Shown here in pieces: positions 1 to 8,465 of a DNA stretch of 64,000 bases; the first letter of the stretch is position 1, and every line of letters begins with the position of its first letter. The notes beneath the pieces are model-generated. The model saw only the letters and a program-made list of their open reading frames with translations. It had not been told where the DNA came from and ran no database searches. The DNA comes from Curtobacterium sp. 'Ferrero' (GTDB lineage: Bacteria; Actinomycetota; Actinomycetes; Actinomycetales; Microbacteriaceae). The position numbers were made by a program, and so were the translations under genes. The stretch is taken from positions 62,001 through 126,000 of the forward strand of contig NZ_NXIA01000002.1 of assembly GCF_002412165.1 (NCBI RefSeq), written 5' to 3'.

Positions 1-76
1 CCCGACCGCCCGCGGGCAGCAGGCGATCGCAGCAGCCGTCACCGCCGCGTTCGCCCGCGACGACGTGCGGTTCTGA
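1..76 (+). CDS. SGNH hydrolase-like protein, C-terminal fragment
   Basis: The window opens inside a gene: the frame starting at base 2 reads to a TGA at 74-76 and gives 24 residues beginning PTARGQQAIAAAV. That is nearly the same as the C-terminal block of the next gene (PTARGQRAVEAAV after DVH), which is block V of SGNH/GDSL esterases. This is therefore most likely the end of a tandem paralogue of the next gene. The rest lies outside the window, so the signal peptide and the catalytic serine cannot be seen. Confidence 0.7.
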   Translation, partial: PTARGQQAIAAAVTAAFARDDVRF

Positions 77-90
77 CCGGGACACCCGCC

Positions 91-771
91 GTGCGACCCT
101 CCCGCCGGGCACTCCTGTCGAGCGTCGTCGCGGTGGTCGTGGTCGGCGCGCTCGCCGGGTGCGCGCCGGACCTCACCGCCGCGGTGCCGCTCGGACCACG
201 CGCCGTCGTCCGCCCCGTCGTCGCCGTGGTCGGCGACTCGATCACGATCGGGCACGGCCTGCGCGAGCGCCAGGCGTGGCCGGAGCTCCTCGCCGCGCGG
301 GACGGCATCCGGGTGGCGGACCTCGGGTGCGACGGCGCCGGCGTGCTCGCCGAGGGCAGCGACCAGTGCTCCACGACGGAGGAGGGGCTCGCCGACGAGG
401 CCGCGACGCTGCACCCGGACGTCGTGCTCCTGCAGGCCAGCTCGAACGACCTCGGGCAGGACGACGACGCGCTCGCGGGCGCCGACGAGCAGCTCGTCGC
501 CGAGGTGCGTCGGCTCCTGCCGAACGCGCGCATCGCCGGGCTCAGCGCGCTGTGGTCCGAGCAAGCGCCTCCCGCGCAGCTCGCGGTGATCTCGGCGGCG
601 CTCCGGACGGCGGTGCTCGCGTCGGGCGGGTCGTGGCTCGACCTCGGGCAGCCCCTCCACGGGCACCCGGACTGGATGCAGTCCGACGACGTGCACCCGA
701 CGGCACGCGGTCAGCGCGCCGTCGAGGCGGCGGTGGTGGCGGCTCTGGGACGCGACCACCTGCGGGTGTGA
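91..771 (+). CDS. SGNH/GDSL hydrolase lipoprotein
   Basis: A 226-residue exported hydrolase with a GTG start 14 bases after the preceding stop. Residues 1-24 form a lipoprotein signal (RR, hydrophobic stretch, lipobox LAGC with Cys24). The GDS motif with the nucleophile serine is at 48-50, and the block V DxxH-type motif (DVHPT, D200/H202) lies near the C terminus. The family hydrolyses esters, often of sugars or lipids; the substrate is not readable here. The size is normal for single-domain secreted SGNH enzymes. It sits directly behind a probable paralogue fragment, so a local duplication is likely. It is convergent with the SDR gene. Confidence 0.85.
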   Translation: MRPSRRALLSSVVAVVVVGALAGCAPDLTAAVPLGPRAVVRPVVAVVGDSITIGHGLRERQAWPELLAARDGIRVADLGCDGAGVLAEGSDQCSTTEEGLADEAATLHPDVVLLQASSNDLGQDDDALAGADEQLVAEVRRLLPNARIAGLSALWSEQAPPAQLAVISAALRTAVLASGGSWLDLGQPLHGHPDWMQSDDVHPTARGQRAVEAAVVAALGRDHLRV

Positions 772-832
772 GGCGGCGCGACGGAGCCGGGCCGTGCCTC
801 CCGACCGGACCCGGTTGTGCCCACCGGGCGGA

Positions 833-1741
833 TCAGGCGGGCGGACGGGTGTCGGTGAGGTCCTCGGCGACCGCCCACAGGGAACGTGCGAGGGCGGCGC
901 TCCGCGCCGATCGCGGGACGGGCGCGGTCGTCGTCGGACCGACCAGCCCCAGCGGGCCGTTCGGCCCGTAGTAGGCGCCGCCGACCGCGTTCGGGCCGAC
1001 GGCGGCGTACAGCAGCGGTTGCGCGCCCTGCTCGACGTCCTGCGTGAACGGCAGCGCGCGGTCGCTCGATCGCACCGGCTTCGACCGACCGAGGGACCGA
1101 CCGGCCGACTGCAGGTTCGTCCGGGTGTAGCCCGGGTGCGCCGCGGTGCTGACGAGCGACCAGTCGTGCTCGACCGTCAGGCGGTGCAGGTGCAGCGCGA
1201 GCAGCAGGTCCGCGAGCTTCGACTGCGCGTAGGCGCGCCAGCCGTTGTAGCCGCGCTCCCACTGCAGGTCCTCGAACCGGATGCTGCCGAACACCGCGGC
1301 GAGGCTCGACATGGTCGCGACCCGCGGCGACGGCGCCCGCAGCAGGGTCGGCAGGAGCAGGTTCGTCAGGGCGAACGGGCCGAGGAAGTTGGTCCCGAAC
1401 TGCAGCTCGAACCCGTCGGCCGTCTCGAAGCGCTTCGGCGGGGCCATCACGCCGGCGTTGTTCACGAGCACGTCGAGGGGCCGGTCGTCGGCGACGACGC
1501 CGTCCGCGAACCGGTGCACGCTGGCCAGGTCGGCGAGGTCGAGCTCCCGCACCTCCACGTCGGCGCCGGGGTGGGCGGAACGGATCTCGGCGGCGGCGGT
1601 GTCACCCTTCGCGACGGTGCGGACGGCGAGCACCACGGAGGCGCCGGCCGCGGCGAGGCGGGTGGCGGTCTCCTTGCCGGTGCCGCTGTTGGCGCCCGTG
1701 ACGACGATGCGGCGGCCGGTCTGGTCGGGGATCTGCGGCAT
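833..1741 (-). CDS. SDR family NAD(P)-dependent oxidoreductase
   Basis: A 302-residue short-chain dehydrogenase with an ATG start. The Rossmann motif TGANSGTG is at 15-22, NNAG at 94-97, and the catalytic Ser145, Tyr171 and Lys175 (YAQSK) follow the classical order. The overall pattern resembles the retinol-dehydrogenase-like/light-dependent protochlorophyllide reductase-like SDRs that are common in actinobacteria; the substrate is unknown. It is divergent from the LLM flavin oxidoreductase across a 91-bp gap, so the two may share regulation. The last part is specific to this protein and helps no further. Confidence 0.88.
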   Translation of the reverse strand: MPQIPDQTGRRIVVTGANSGTGKETATRLAAAGASVVLAVRTVAKGDTAAAEIRSAHPGADVEVRELDLADLASVHRFADGVVADDRPLDVLVNNAGVMAPPKRFETADGFELQFGTNFLGPFALTNLLLPTLLRAPSPRVATMSSLAAVFGSIRFEDLQWERGYNGWRAYAQSKLADLLLALHLHRLTVEHDWSLVSTAAHPGYTRTNLQSAGRSLGRSKPVRSSDRALPFTQDVEQGAQPLLYAAVGPNAVGGAYYGPNGPLGLVGPTTTAPVPRSARSAALARSLWAVAEDLTDTRPPA

Positions 1742-1832
1742 GGCCGAAACCTACACGCGCCGGGTGCGGGCGCGCTGGTGGCGTGACGCGCCTCGTGGTA
1801 AAGTTCATGCAAACGCATCGAAAGGCGAGCAC
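1742..1832. promoter_or_regulatory. divergent promoter region SDR / LLM oxidoreductase
   Basis: A 91-bp gap between two divergent starts. On the plus strand TAAAGT at 1799-1804 is a fair -10. Just downstream, ATGC-AAAC-GCAT (1807-1818), flanked by TTC and CGAA, makes a short dyad that could bind a regulator. The LLM ribosome site is the GAAAGGCGAG run at 1820-1829. Assignment is by eye only. Confidence 0.35.
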
Positions 1833-2942
1833 ATGAGCAACGCGTTCGGCACCGACCGGCCCTCCGACGTCCCGCCCCCCGCCCCGGACCGGGTCGGACC
1901 GCTGGAACTCGGCCTCGACACCTTCGGCGACGTCACCGAACTCCCCGACGGCACCGTCAAGTCCGACGCGCAGAGCATCCGCGACGTCGTCGAGCAGGCC
2001 GTCCTCGCCGACCAGATCGGCATCGACTTCATCGGCGTCGGCGAGCACCACCGCGCCGACTTCATCGTCAGCGCACCCGAGGTCGTCCTCGCCGCGATCG
2101 CCGCGTCCACGTCACGGATCCGCCTCGGCTCGGCCGTCACCGTGCTCTCCTCCGACGACCCCGTCCGCGTGTACGAGCGGTTCGCCACCGTCGACGCGAT
2201 CTCGGACGGTCGCGCCGAGGTCATCCTCGGCCGCGGCTCGTTCACCGAGTCGTTCCCGCTGTTCGGCTACGAGCTGTCCGACTACGAGGTGCTCTTCGAG
2301 GAGAAGCTCCAGCTCTGGTCCGCCCTCCGCGGCGGCGACAGGGTCACCTGGTCCGGCACCAAGCGCGCACCGCTCGTCGGCCAGGACGTCTTCCCGAAGC
2401 TCGAGCACGGCCCCATCCCGACGTGGATCGGGGTCGGCGGCTCACCCCAGTCGGTCATCCGTGCAGCCTCCTACGGCATGCCGCTGTTCCTCGCGATCAT
2501 CGGTGGGCAGCCGGCGCAGTTCGCACCGTTCTCGCGGCTGTACCGTCAGGCGCTGACCCAGCTCGAGCTCCCGCAGCAGCCCATCGCGATGCACTCGCCC
2601 GGCTTCATCGCCGAAACCGACGAAGAGGCAGCGGAGCGCTACTGGCCGTACCACAAGGCCGTGACCGACCAGCTCGGGCGCGAGCGCGGATGGCCTCCGC
2701 TCGACGTCGCCGGCTACCGCGCGTCGCTCTCCGCCGGCGGGTCGCTGTACGTCGGGTCGCCGGAGACGGTCGCGCGGAAGATCGCCCGCAACATGCGCAT
2801 CCTCGGCGTCTCCCGGTTCGACATGCGCTACGCCACCGGGCGGCTCCCGCACGAGGACATGATGCGGTCGATCGAGCTGTACGGCACGAAGGTGGCGCCG
2901 CGGGTGCGTGAGCTCATGGCGGAGCCGGTTCCGGTGCCCTGA
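1833..2942 (+). CDS. LLM-class flavin-dependent oxidoreductase
   Basis: A 369-residue luciferase-like (bacterial bialkyl monooxygenase fold) flavoprotein. The reading frame stays open far upstream, but the ATG at 1833 has a purine-rich ribosome site (GAAAGGCGAG) and begins a soluble N terminus. Visible family features are the GVGEHH segment near residue 70, the RIRLGSAVTVLSSDDPVRVYE-type strand-helix, and a C-terminal SPETVARKIA segment typical of the putative oxidoreductases annotated in this class. It presumably uses FMNH2 delivered by a separate reductase. Members of this subgroup act on unknown organic substrates. It is divergent from the SDR gene. Confidence 0.88.
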   Translation: MSNAFGTDRPSDVPPPAPDRVGPLELGLDTFGDVTELPDGTVKSDAQSIRDVVEQAVLADQIGIDFIGVGEHHRADFIVSAPEVVLAAIAASTSRIRLGSAVTVLSSDDPVRVYERFATVDAISDGRAEVILGRGSFTESFPLFGYELSDYEVLFEEKLQLWSALRGGDRVTWSGTKRAPLVGQDVFPKLEHGPIPTWIGVGGSPQSVIRAASYGMPLFLAIIGGQPAQFAPFSRLYRQALTQLELPQQPIAMHSPGFIAETDEEAAERYWPYHKAVTDQLGRERGWPPLDVAGYRASLSAGGSLYVGSPETVARKIARNMRILGVSRFDMRYATGRLPHEDMMRSIELYGTKVAPRVRELMAEPVPVP

Positions 2943-2990
2943 TCGGGGCCGGGGCCGGGGCCGGGGTCGGGGCCGGGGCCGGGCCGGGGT
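2943..2990. repeat. short GGGGCC tandem repeat
   Basis: Immediately after the LLM stop codon the hexamer GGGGCC repeats about eight times with minor changes. It is low-complexity G+C-rich DNA with no coding or clear terminator structure, and is likely prone to slippage. The gap up to 3124 holds nothing else recognisable. Confidence 0.7.
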
Positions 2991-3124
2991 GTGAGCCCTG
3001 GTTCGGCCGGATGGTGCGGCCCGTCGCGGGGCGGTCCGGGGGCGCGGCGCGCCGCGCAGACGGCCTGGAGGCGCGACCCGCCGCCGTCACGCCGCTCTCG
3101 GCGTGCCCGGGTAGCGTCCGGCGC

Positions 3125-3751
3125 ATGTCCCGGAACCCCGAGTCCTCCGAACGCCACTTCCGCGGGAAGATCTTCGGCGTCGGCACCACGTCCGGCGTCC
3201 GCATCGTCGTGGGGCACTGGGACCGGTCGCCGTTCGGCCCTTTCACGGACGTGTTCCTGGAGCAGGCCGACGGCTCCTCCGTGCTGCTCGCGCCCGACGA
3301 GCTCGTCGCGGCGTACGTGTCCGGCACGTACCGGTTCGACACGGTGTCCGTGGTCGACGTGCGGACCCGACGGACAGCCCGCGGCCTCGAGGTCGACGCC
3401 GGACCACTCCAGGCATCGATCGACGTGGGCGGCATCTCCCCGCTCGGCCGTGTGCTCCGGATCGTCCCCAAGCCGATCGCCCGTGACTGGCGGTGGCTCA
3501 CCCTGATCGACCCCGTGGCGCGACTCGTCTCGCCCGGCTCGGCGACTGCCGGCTCGGCGGGCAACGGACGGCGGGAGTACTACGGCGTGACCGGTGCGCA
3601 CGACGTCACGGGCGTCCGCGGGACCTGGGCGGGGGAGCCGCTCGGGTCGATCGCCCCGCTCGACCCGCCGGTGGCGTTCGGCTTCGCGTCGATGCCGCGC
3701 GTGCCGCAGGTGGTCGACGTTGAGACCACGATCCGCGAGCCCGCTCCCTGA
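3125..3751 (+). CDS. conserved hypothetical protein
   Basis: A 208-residue soluble protein with the ATG at 3125 chosen as start; the frame is open further upstream, but that part looks non-coding. I do not recognise a named domain. It contains several beta-type segments, a central HWDRSPFGPF element, a WRWLTLIDP element and a late YYGVTGAHDVTGVRGTW segment. It has no signal peptide, membrane span or catalytic motif that I can defend. It is followed directly by a block of dispersed palindromic repeats. The function is unknown. Confidence 0.65.
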   Translation: MSRNPESSERHFRGKIFGVGTTSGVRIVVGHWDRSPFGPFTDVFLEQADGSSVLLAPDELVAAYVSGTYRFDTVSVVDVRTRRTARGLEVDAGPLQASIDVGGISPLGRVLRIVPKPIARDWRWLTLIDPVARLVSPGSATAGSAGNGRREYYGVTGAHDVTGVRGTWAGEPLGSIAPLDPPVAFGFASMPRVPQVVDVETTIREPAP

Positions 3752-3759
3752 CCTGCCGG

Positions 3760-4262
3760 CTGCTGCTGCGCGCCTGCGTGAGCGTTCCTGCCCATCGCAC
3801 CCGCAGTGGAAAGCCGTTCCGCTCGTGGGAGGTCAGTTCTTCCTGCACCCTACGAGCGGAACGGTCACCCACGAGCGGAACGGTGACCCACGAGCGGAAC
3901 GGCCGACCATCCGGGTGGCCGGAGCGGCGGGGCGGGGGTGCGTGGTGCCTCCCGGCTGCTGCTGTGTAGCTGCGTGAGCGTTCTTGCCCATCGCACGCGC
4001 AGTAGGAAGCCGTTCCGCTCGTAGGAGGTCGGTTCTTCCTGCACCCTACGAGCGGAACGGTCACCCACGAGCGGAACGGCCGACCATTCGGGTGGCTGGA
4101 GCGGCGGGGCGGGGGTGCGTGGTGCCTCCCGGCTGCTGCTGTGTGGCTGCCTGAGCGTTCTTGCCCATCGCACGCGCAATAGGAAGCCGTTCCGCTCGTA
4201 GGAGGTCGTTTCTTCCTGCACCCTACGAGCGGAACGGTCACCCACGAGCGGAACGGCCACCG
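3760..4262. repeat. three tandem copies of a palindromic intergenic element
   Basis: Two full units (3760-3955, 196 bp; 3956-4132, 177 bp) and a truncated third (4133-4262) are about 90% identical. The first is longer because a 19-bp sub-unit, CACCCACGAGCGGAACGGT-like, is duplicated in it. Each unit carries a stem CCGTTCCGCTCGTAGG paired with CCTACGAGCGGAACGG (16 bp, 19-nt loop; best in copies 2 and 3), followed by another GAGCGGAACGG. A related solo half-element lies at 30533-30566. There is no sustained ORF. This looks like a REP/MITE-type dispersed element rather than a gene. Confidence 0.85.
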
Positions 4263-4385
4263 CGCGAGGGAGCCGCGGCGGACGCTTCCAGCGACGGGGA
4301 GCATGCTGGGCCGAACGGAACGCGCCCCGGGCCAGACCCGGCCGCACGTCGGGCACAACGGGGCGCACGACGAGGAGGACCAACC

Positions 4386-4877
4386 ATGACCGACACCCAG
4401 GCCGACCAGCGAGCAGCCATCTCGGACATCGTCCACGGAGCACGCACGGCGCTCCTCACCACGCTGAGCGCCGACGGGCAGTTGCACGCCCGGCCGCTCG
4501 CGGTGCAGGACAAGGCGTTCAACGGGACGCTCCGGTTCCTGGTGCAGGACGGCAGCGAGAAGGTCGACGACATCGCCCGCAACCCGCAGGTCAACGTCGC
4601 GATCGAGTCGCAGGGCGGCTACCTGTCCATCGCCGGCACCGCCACCGTGACGCAGGACGACAGTGTGATCGACGAGCTGTGGTCACCGTTCGCCGAGGCC
4701 TGGTTCCCGGAGGGACGCGACGACCCCTCGATCCGGCTCCTCACCGTGCACGGGGAGTCGGTCGAGTACTGGACGCAGGACACCGGTCCCGTGGGGAGCC
4801 TCGTGCAGACCCTCAAGGCCGCGCTCGGCAAGCAGGACCAGCCGGACACCGGCCACCACGGGACGGTCGAGCTGTAG
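4386..4877 (+). CDS. pyridoxamine 5'-phosphate oxidase-like general stress protein
   Basis: A 163-residue protein of the split-barrel flavin-binding family (general stress protein 26 type). The ATG at 4386 follows a GACGAGGAGG ribosome site. Characteristic elements are ARTALLTTLSADGQLHARPL near the N terminus, the FLVQDGSEKVDDIARNPQVN strand region and GYLSIAGTATV, with a C-terminal W-F-P-E-G segment. Family members bind FMN, FAD or F420-like cofactors. The physiological substrate is not evident. It is followed by a strong terminator, so it is probably monocistronic. Confidence 0.88.
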   Translation: MTDTQADQRAAISDIVHGARTALLTTLSADGQLHARPLAVQDKAFNGTLRFLVQDGSEKVDDIARNPQVNVAIESQGGYLSIAGTATVTQDDSVIDELWSPFAEAWFPEGRDDPSIRLLTVHGESVEYWTQDTGPVGSLVQTLKAALGKQDQPDTGHHGTVEL

Positions 4878-4898
4878 CGGGCAGACGCCGACCCGGAT

Positions 4899-4934
4899 CG
4901 ACGAAGCCGCTGTCGAACGACAGCGGCTTCGTCG
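4899..4934 (+). terminator. terminator hairpin after PNPOx-like gene
   Basis: A perfect 17-bp inverted repeat (CGACGAAGCCGCTGTCG / its complement) separated by AA lies 21 bases after the stop codon. It lacks a long T run, as is usual in high-GC actinobacteria. Confidence 0.8.
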
Positions 4935-4940
4935 TTCCAC

Positions 4941-5042
4941 AGCGGCAACCGGGCGCGGCCAGCGGCAACGGGCCGCGGCCAGCGGCAACCGACGGCCGCG
5001 GCCACCGGCAACGGACGGCCGCGGCCAGCGGCGACCGAGCGC
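4941..5042. repeat. 20-23 bp tandem repeat (AGCGGCAACSG...CGCGGCC)
   Basis: Five consecutive units start at 4941, 4961, 4981, 5004 and 5027. Each begins AGCGGCAAC or a one-base variant and ends GCGGCC. The array reaches almost to the stop of the mannosyltransferase gene on the other strand. No coding role is apparent. Confidence 0.75.
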
Positions 5043-5049
5043 GCTCAGC

Positions 5050-6288
5050 TCACGGCGGGCCGAGCAACCACAGCACGGCGACGAGCCCCGGCTGCCCGAG
5101 CACCGCGCAGGTGACGAACGTCCACCGCATCCACGGCTTCGCCACGAGCTCCGGCGACCCGAACAGCGGCGCGAGCGGCATGAGCAACCGGGGCGTCGAC
5201 GCCATCGGGAGCGACACCGCGAAGATGTAGAGCGCGTAGGCCGCCGAGTACAGCACGGTCGTCGTCCCCAGCCGCCTCGTCGACCGCCGAAGCAACCAGA
5301 CGGGGTACGACACGAGCAGGAACACCACGATGAGCACGCCGCCCACCCCGAGCCATCGGGAGGCGATGAGGAACCACGGCGTCAGGGGTGCGAAGTCGAC
5401 GCGTCCGATGAAGTTGACCCACCACGACATCTCCGTCTGCAGGTAGGCGTTCGGCGTCCCCGTCACGTGCGATGCGATGACCGGCCAGGCGACACCCGCG
5501 GCCGCCATGACGACGCCCGAGGCGACGGCTGCGACCTGCTCCCGCACCGGGAAGACGTCGAGGGTGCGTCCCGGGCCGCGCCGGGCACGGACCCACCGCA
5601 CCAGCACGACCACCCCGAGCAAGAGCGGGATCGCCAGCGCACCCGGACGGGTGAACGCCGCGACGACCCCGAGCAGGGTCAGCAGGCCGTACCGTCGTCG
5701 CTCGAGGGCGAGCAACGCGCCGAACGTGAGCGCCAGGAACGTGCTCTCCGCGTAGCCGACCTGCAGCAGGAACGACAGCGGGCCGCACGTGAAGAAGAAC
5801 ACCGCCCACATCCCCGCGGCCGGTCCCGCGTGGTCGGCGACGAGCCGGTGCAGCAGGAATGTGGCGACGAGTCCGGCGACGAGGGCGATCAACGGCGCGC
5901 CGACCTCGAAGGTGATCCCGGTGGACGCCGTGAGCATGCGGATCGCGAACGGGAAGGCCGGCAGGAACGCCCAGGCGTTCTGCGTCACGTGCCCCGCCGC
6001 GTCGGTCGGCAGGGTGCTCGGGTACCCGTGCAGCGAGATCTGCTGGTAGTACTGCCCGTCCCACGCCGTCAGGAAGGTCAGGAAGCCGTGGTCGTTGCCC
6101 CAGATCGCGTTCGCAGGCAGCGCCCGTCCGATGAGCGGGTACGCCAGCGCCAGCCAGAAGGTCGACACGATGCGTCCGCCGGTCCAGACGAGGAGCACGG
6201 CGGCCCATGCCGGCAGGCTGGTCGCGAGGTCGGTGAACCGCCGTCGGCCGGTCGCGAGCGATCCGGAGAGCGTCGATTCGGGCGGCAC
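5050..6288 (-). CDS. PIG-V-like polyprenyl-phosphate mannosyltransferase, membrane protein
   Basis: A multi-pass membrane protein of about 412 residues starting at GTG 6288; the frame is open up to 6390, but the extra residues are Arg/Pro-rich and unlikely to be translated. The signature is the WDGQYYQQISLHGYP segment after the first span, matching the W-D-x-x-Y-x-x-I-x-x-x-G-Y motif of PIG-V/GT-C-fold mannosyltransferases. About ten hydrophobic segments follow. GT-C enzymes transfer a sugar from a lipid-phosphate donor on the outer face of the membrane. Actinobacterial members are thought to act in lipoglycan or protein mannosylation; which one applies here is not known. Confidence 0.75.
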   Translation of the reverse strand: MPPESTLSGSLATGRRRFTDLATSLPAWAAVLLVWTGGRIVSTFWLALAYPLIGRALPANAIWGNDHGFLTFLTAWDGQYYQQISLHGYPSTLPTDAAGHVTQNAWAFLPAFPFAIRMLTASTGITFEVGAPLIALVAGLVATFLLHRLVADHAGPAAGMWAVFFFTCGPLSFLLQVGYAESTFLALTFGALLALERRRYGLLTLLGVVAAFTRPGALAIPLLLGVVVLVRWVRARRGPGRTLDVFPVREQVAAVASGVVMAAAGVAWPVIASHVTGTPNAYLQTEMSWWVNFIGRVDFAPLTPWFLIASRWLGVGGVLIVVFLLVSYPVWLLRRSTRRLGTTTVLYSAAYALYIFAVSLPMASTPRLLMPLAPLFGSPELVAKPWMRWTFVTCAVLGQPGLVAVLWLLGPP

Positions 6289-6438
6289 GGGTCGAGGGTA
6301 GTCGCCCGTTCCCGACAACACCCTGCCTGGAGGCGCGGGTCGCGTTGTGCACAGCGGAAACCGGCGGTCGCGTGGCCGGTTCCGGCGCACGTCGCCCGCC
6401 TAGGTTGGTGACGACCGAACCGTCGACAGGAGCAGAGC

Positions 6439-6822
6439 ATGCCGAAGACCGCCATCGTCACCGACCACGCGCCGAAGCCCGCCGGCCCCTACAGCCAGGG
6501 CATCGTCGCCGGCGGGTTCCTCTGGACGGCCGGCTTCGGCCCGCAGGACCCGGCGACGGGTGCGATGGCCGACGACGTCGCCGGGCAGACCGCGCAGGTG
6601 CTCGCGAACGTCGCGGCGGTCCTCGCCGAGCACGGCGCCACGCTCGACGACGTCGTGAAGTCGACGGTGCACCTCGAGCACTCCGACCGTGACTTCGCCG
6701 CGTTCAACGAGGAGTACGCGAAGCACTTCTCCGAGCCGTACCCGGTCCGCACCACCGTGCAGTCGCACCTCGCCGGCATCCTCGTCGAGATCGACGTCGT
6801 CGCGGTGCTCCCCACCGCCTGA
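6439..6822 (+). CDS. ridA: RidA family reactive intermediate deaminase
   Basis: A 127-residue YjgF/YER057c/UK114 protein. Its ATG has an AGGAG site ten bases upstream. The family core is intact: PAGPYSQG near residue 15-22, AGFGPQDP and the catalytic Arg104 in YPVRTTV that marks the hydrolytically active RidA subgroup. RidA hydrolyses enamine/imine intermediates released by PLP-dependent dehydratases, to keto acid plus ammonia. It is convergent with the operon that encodes a PLP-dependent dehydratase, which makes a functional link plausible, although ridA is often a housekeeping gene. The symbol is by family. Confidence 0.9.
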   Translation: MPKTAIVTDHAPKPAGPYSQGIVAGGFLWTAGFGPQDPATGAMADDVAGQTAQVLANVAAVLAEHGATLDDVVKSTVHLEHSDRDFAAFNEEYAKHFSEPYPVRTTVQSHLAGILVEIDVVAVLPTA

Positions 6823-6830
6823 GCGGTTCC

Positions 6831-8465
6831 TCAGTCCGACGCCCCGCCGCTGGGCACCCCGTCTTCGACCGGCTCCGTCCGGCGCAGTCCGGCGCCGGGC
6901 GTCGCGTGCGTCAGTGCGCCACGGCGGACTACGGGGATCCCGGCGACGAGCACGTCGTCGACGCCCTCGGCCAGCAGTTCGGGCTCGTCGTACGTCGAGC
7001 GCGCACGCACCCGCTCGGGGTCGACGACGACGAGGTCGGCGACCCATCCTGGAGCGACCACACCGCGACGACCGAGCCCGAAGCGTGCCGCGGGGGACGT
7101 GGACAGGTGGTCCTGCGCCTCTCGCCACGACAGCAGTCCGGCGCGCGCGTAGTCGCTGAGGTACCGCGCGAACGTGCCGTACGCGCGGGGATGCGGGTGC
7201 GAGCCGACGAAGATCCCGTCGGAACCGCCGGTGTGCCCGGGGGAACGGAACAGGGCGGCGAGTTCCTCGGCCGAGCGGGGCCGGGGCACCCGCATGATGA
7301 CCGTCACTTGCAGGTCGGAGTCGACGAGCACGTCGAGAGCGAGGTCGACGGGGTCGGTTCCGGTCCGGTCGGCCGCCTCGGCGAGGGTCAGTCCCTGCAG
7401 CGCGTGGAACTCGGGCGCGGGCACGTGCGACAGCGTGACCTGGTCGGCCCACGCGGTCCCGAGGTCCGGCCGCCCGAGGACCCGGTCGAGCACGGCACCG
7501 CGGACCCGCCGTCGACCGTCCTCGTCCTCGAGTGCGCGGGCGAGGTCGTCGGTGCCGGGTCGGGCGAGTCCGGCGGGCAGCAGCAGCATCGACAGGATCG
7601 TGCAGCCCCGCGAGTACGGGTAGGCGTCGAAGCCGACTTCGACGCCCTGCTGTTCCGCGCGGGCGAGTTCCGCGAGGGCGAGCGGCACGGGGGCGTGCAG
7701 GTGCGACACGTGCGCCCGGGCTCCGGCGGCGCGGGCGATGCGGACGACCTCGTCGATGCCCGCGGGTGTGTTCGCCTCGTAGCCCCCGCGCATGTGGGTG
7801 ACGTAGGGGCCGCCGACCGTGGCTGCGACCGCCGCCAGCGCAGCGAGCTCCTCGGCGTCCGCGAACAGTCCCGGGACGTAGTCGAGACCGGACGCCAGGC
7901 CGACCGCCCCGTCCGTCATGCCCTGCAGCACCAGCATCCGCATCGCGTCGAGCTGGTCGGCACCGGCCGGTCCCGGATCGTCGCCCATCACCTCGTGCCG
8001 CACGGTGCCGGCCGGCACGAGGGTCGCCACGTTCACCCGGGTGGTGCCGTCGTAGGTCGCGAGCAGCCCGGCGATGCCGCCACCGCGGTAGGTCGGGTGC
8101 GGACCGTCGATCGCCCCGAAGTACCGGGCCGCGTACGCGCCGTCGCCCGGGGCCGGTCCGACGCCGTCCTGGCCGGTGACGACCGTCGTGACGCCCTGGC
8201 GGAGGAGCGCCAGCTGCACCCGCTCCTCGAACAGCAGCGAGCCCGCGTGGGAGTGCGCGTCGACGAAGCCCGGCATGACGATCCGTCCCGAGCAGTCGAT
8301 CACCTGGTCGACGGAGGGTGTCCGGTCGTCGGACGCCGCCCCGGGCTCCAACCCTTCTGTACGGACCTCGGCGACCCTGCCGTCGGCGACGAGGACGTCC
8401 GCTCGTCGGAACCCGCCGCTGCCGTCGACGATCGAACCGCCGGCGAGCAGGAGTGTCGCGCTCAT
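6831..8465 (-). CDS. N-acyl-D-amino-acid deacylase (amidohydrolase superfamily)
   Basis: A 544-residue amidohydrolase. The start ATG at 8465 overlaps the aldolase stop (ATGA). The HxH metal motif is at His71/His73 in MPGFVDAHSHAG. A second run with THMRGGYEANTP and ARAHVSHLHAP supplies further metal-ligand histidines, and a late SDGIFVGSHPHPRAYG element carries the conserved Asp. The length and motifs match D-aminoacylase/N-acyl-D-glutamate deacylase enzymes, which hydrolyse N-acyl groups from D-configured acids. It is the last gene of the five-gene catabolic operon; in that setting an N-acetylated amino-sugar acid is an attractive substrate (inference). Confidence 0.87.
   Translation of the reverse strand: MSATLLLAGGSIVDGSGGFRRADVLVADGRVAEVRTEGLEPGAASDDRTPSVDQVIDCSGRIVMPGFVDAHSHAGSLLFEERVQLALLRQGVTTVVTGQDGVGPAPGDGAYAARYFGAIDGPHPTYRGGGIAGLLATYDGTTRVNVATLVPAGTVRHEVMGDDPGPAGADQLDAMRMLVLQGMTDGAVGLASGLDYVPGLFADAEELAALAAVAATVGGPYVTHMRGGYEANTPAGIDEVVRIARAAGARAHVSHLHAPVPLALAELARAEQQGVEVGFDAYPYSRGCTILSMLLLPAGLARPGTDDLARALEDEDGRRRVRGAVLDRVLGRPDLGTAWADQVTLSHVPAPEFHALQGLTLAEAADRTGTDPVDLALDVLVDSDLQVTVIMRVPRPRSAEELAALFRSPGHTGGSDGIFVGSHPHPRAYGTFARYLSDYARAGLLSWREAQDHLSTSPAARFGLGRRGVVAPGWVADLVVVDPERVRARSTYDEPELLAEGVDDVLVAGIPVVRRGALTHATPGAGLRRTEPVEDGVPSGGASD

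Noticed and set aside
3760-4262. Coding potential of the palindromic repeat block (frames of up to about 290 codons)
   Set aside because: The translations repeat the DNA repeat unit, differ in frame between copies and lack ribosome sites.
5467-6411. Long plus-strand frame opposite the mannosyltransferase
   Set aside because: Its protein is Arg/Glu/Gln-rich with no domain, and is the antisense shadow of a clear membrane protein gene.
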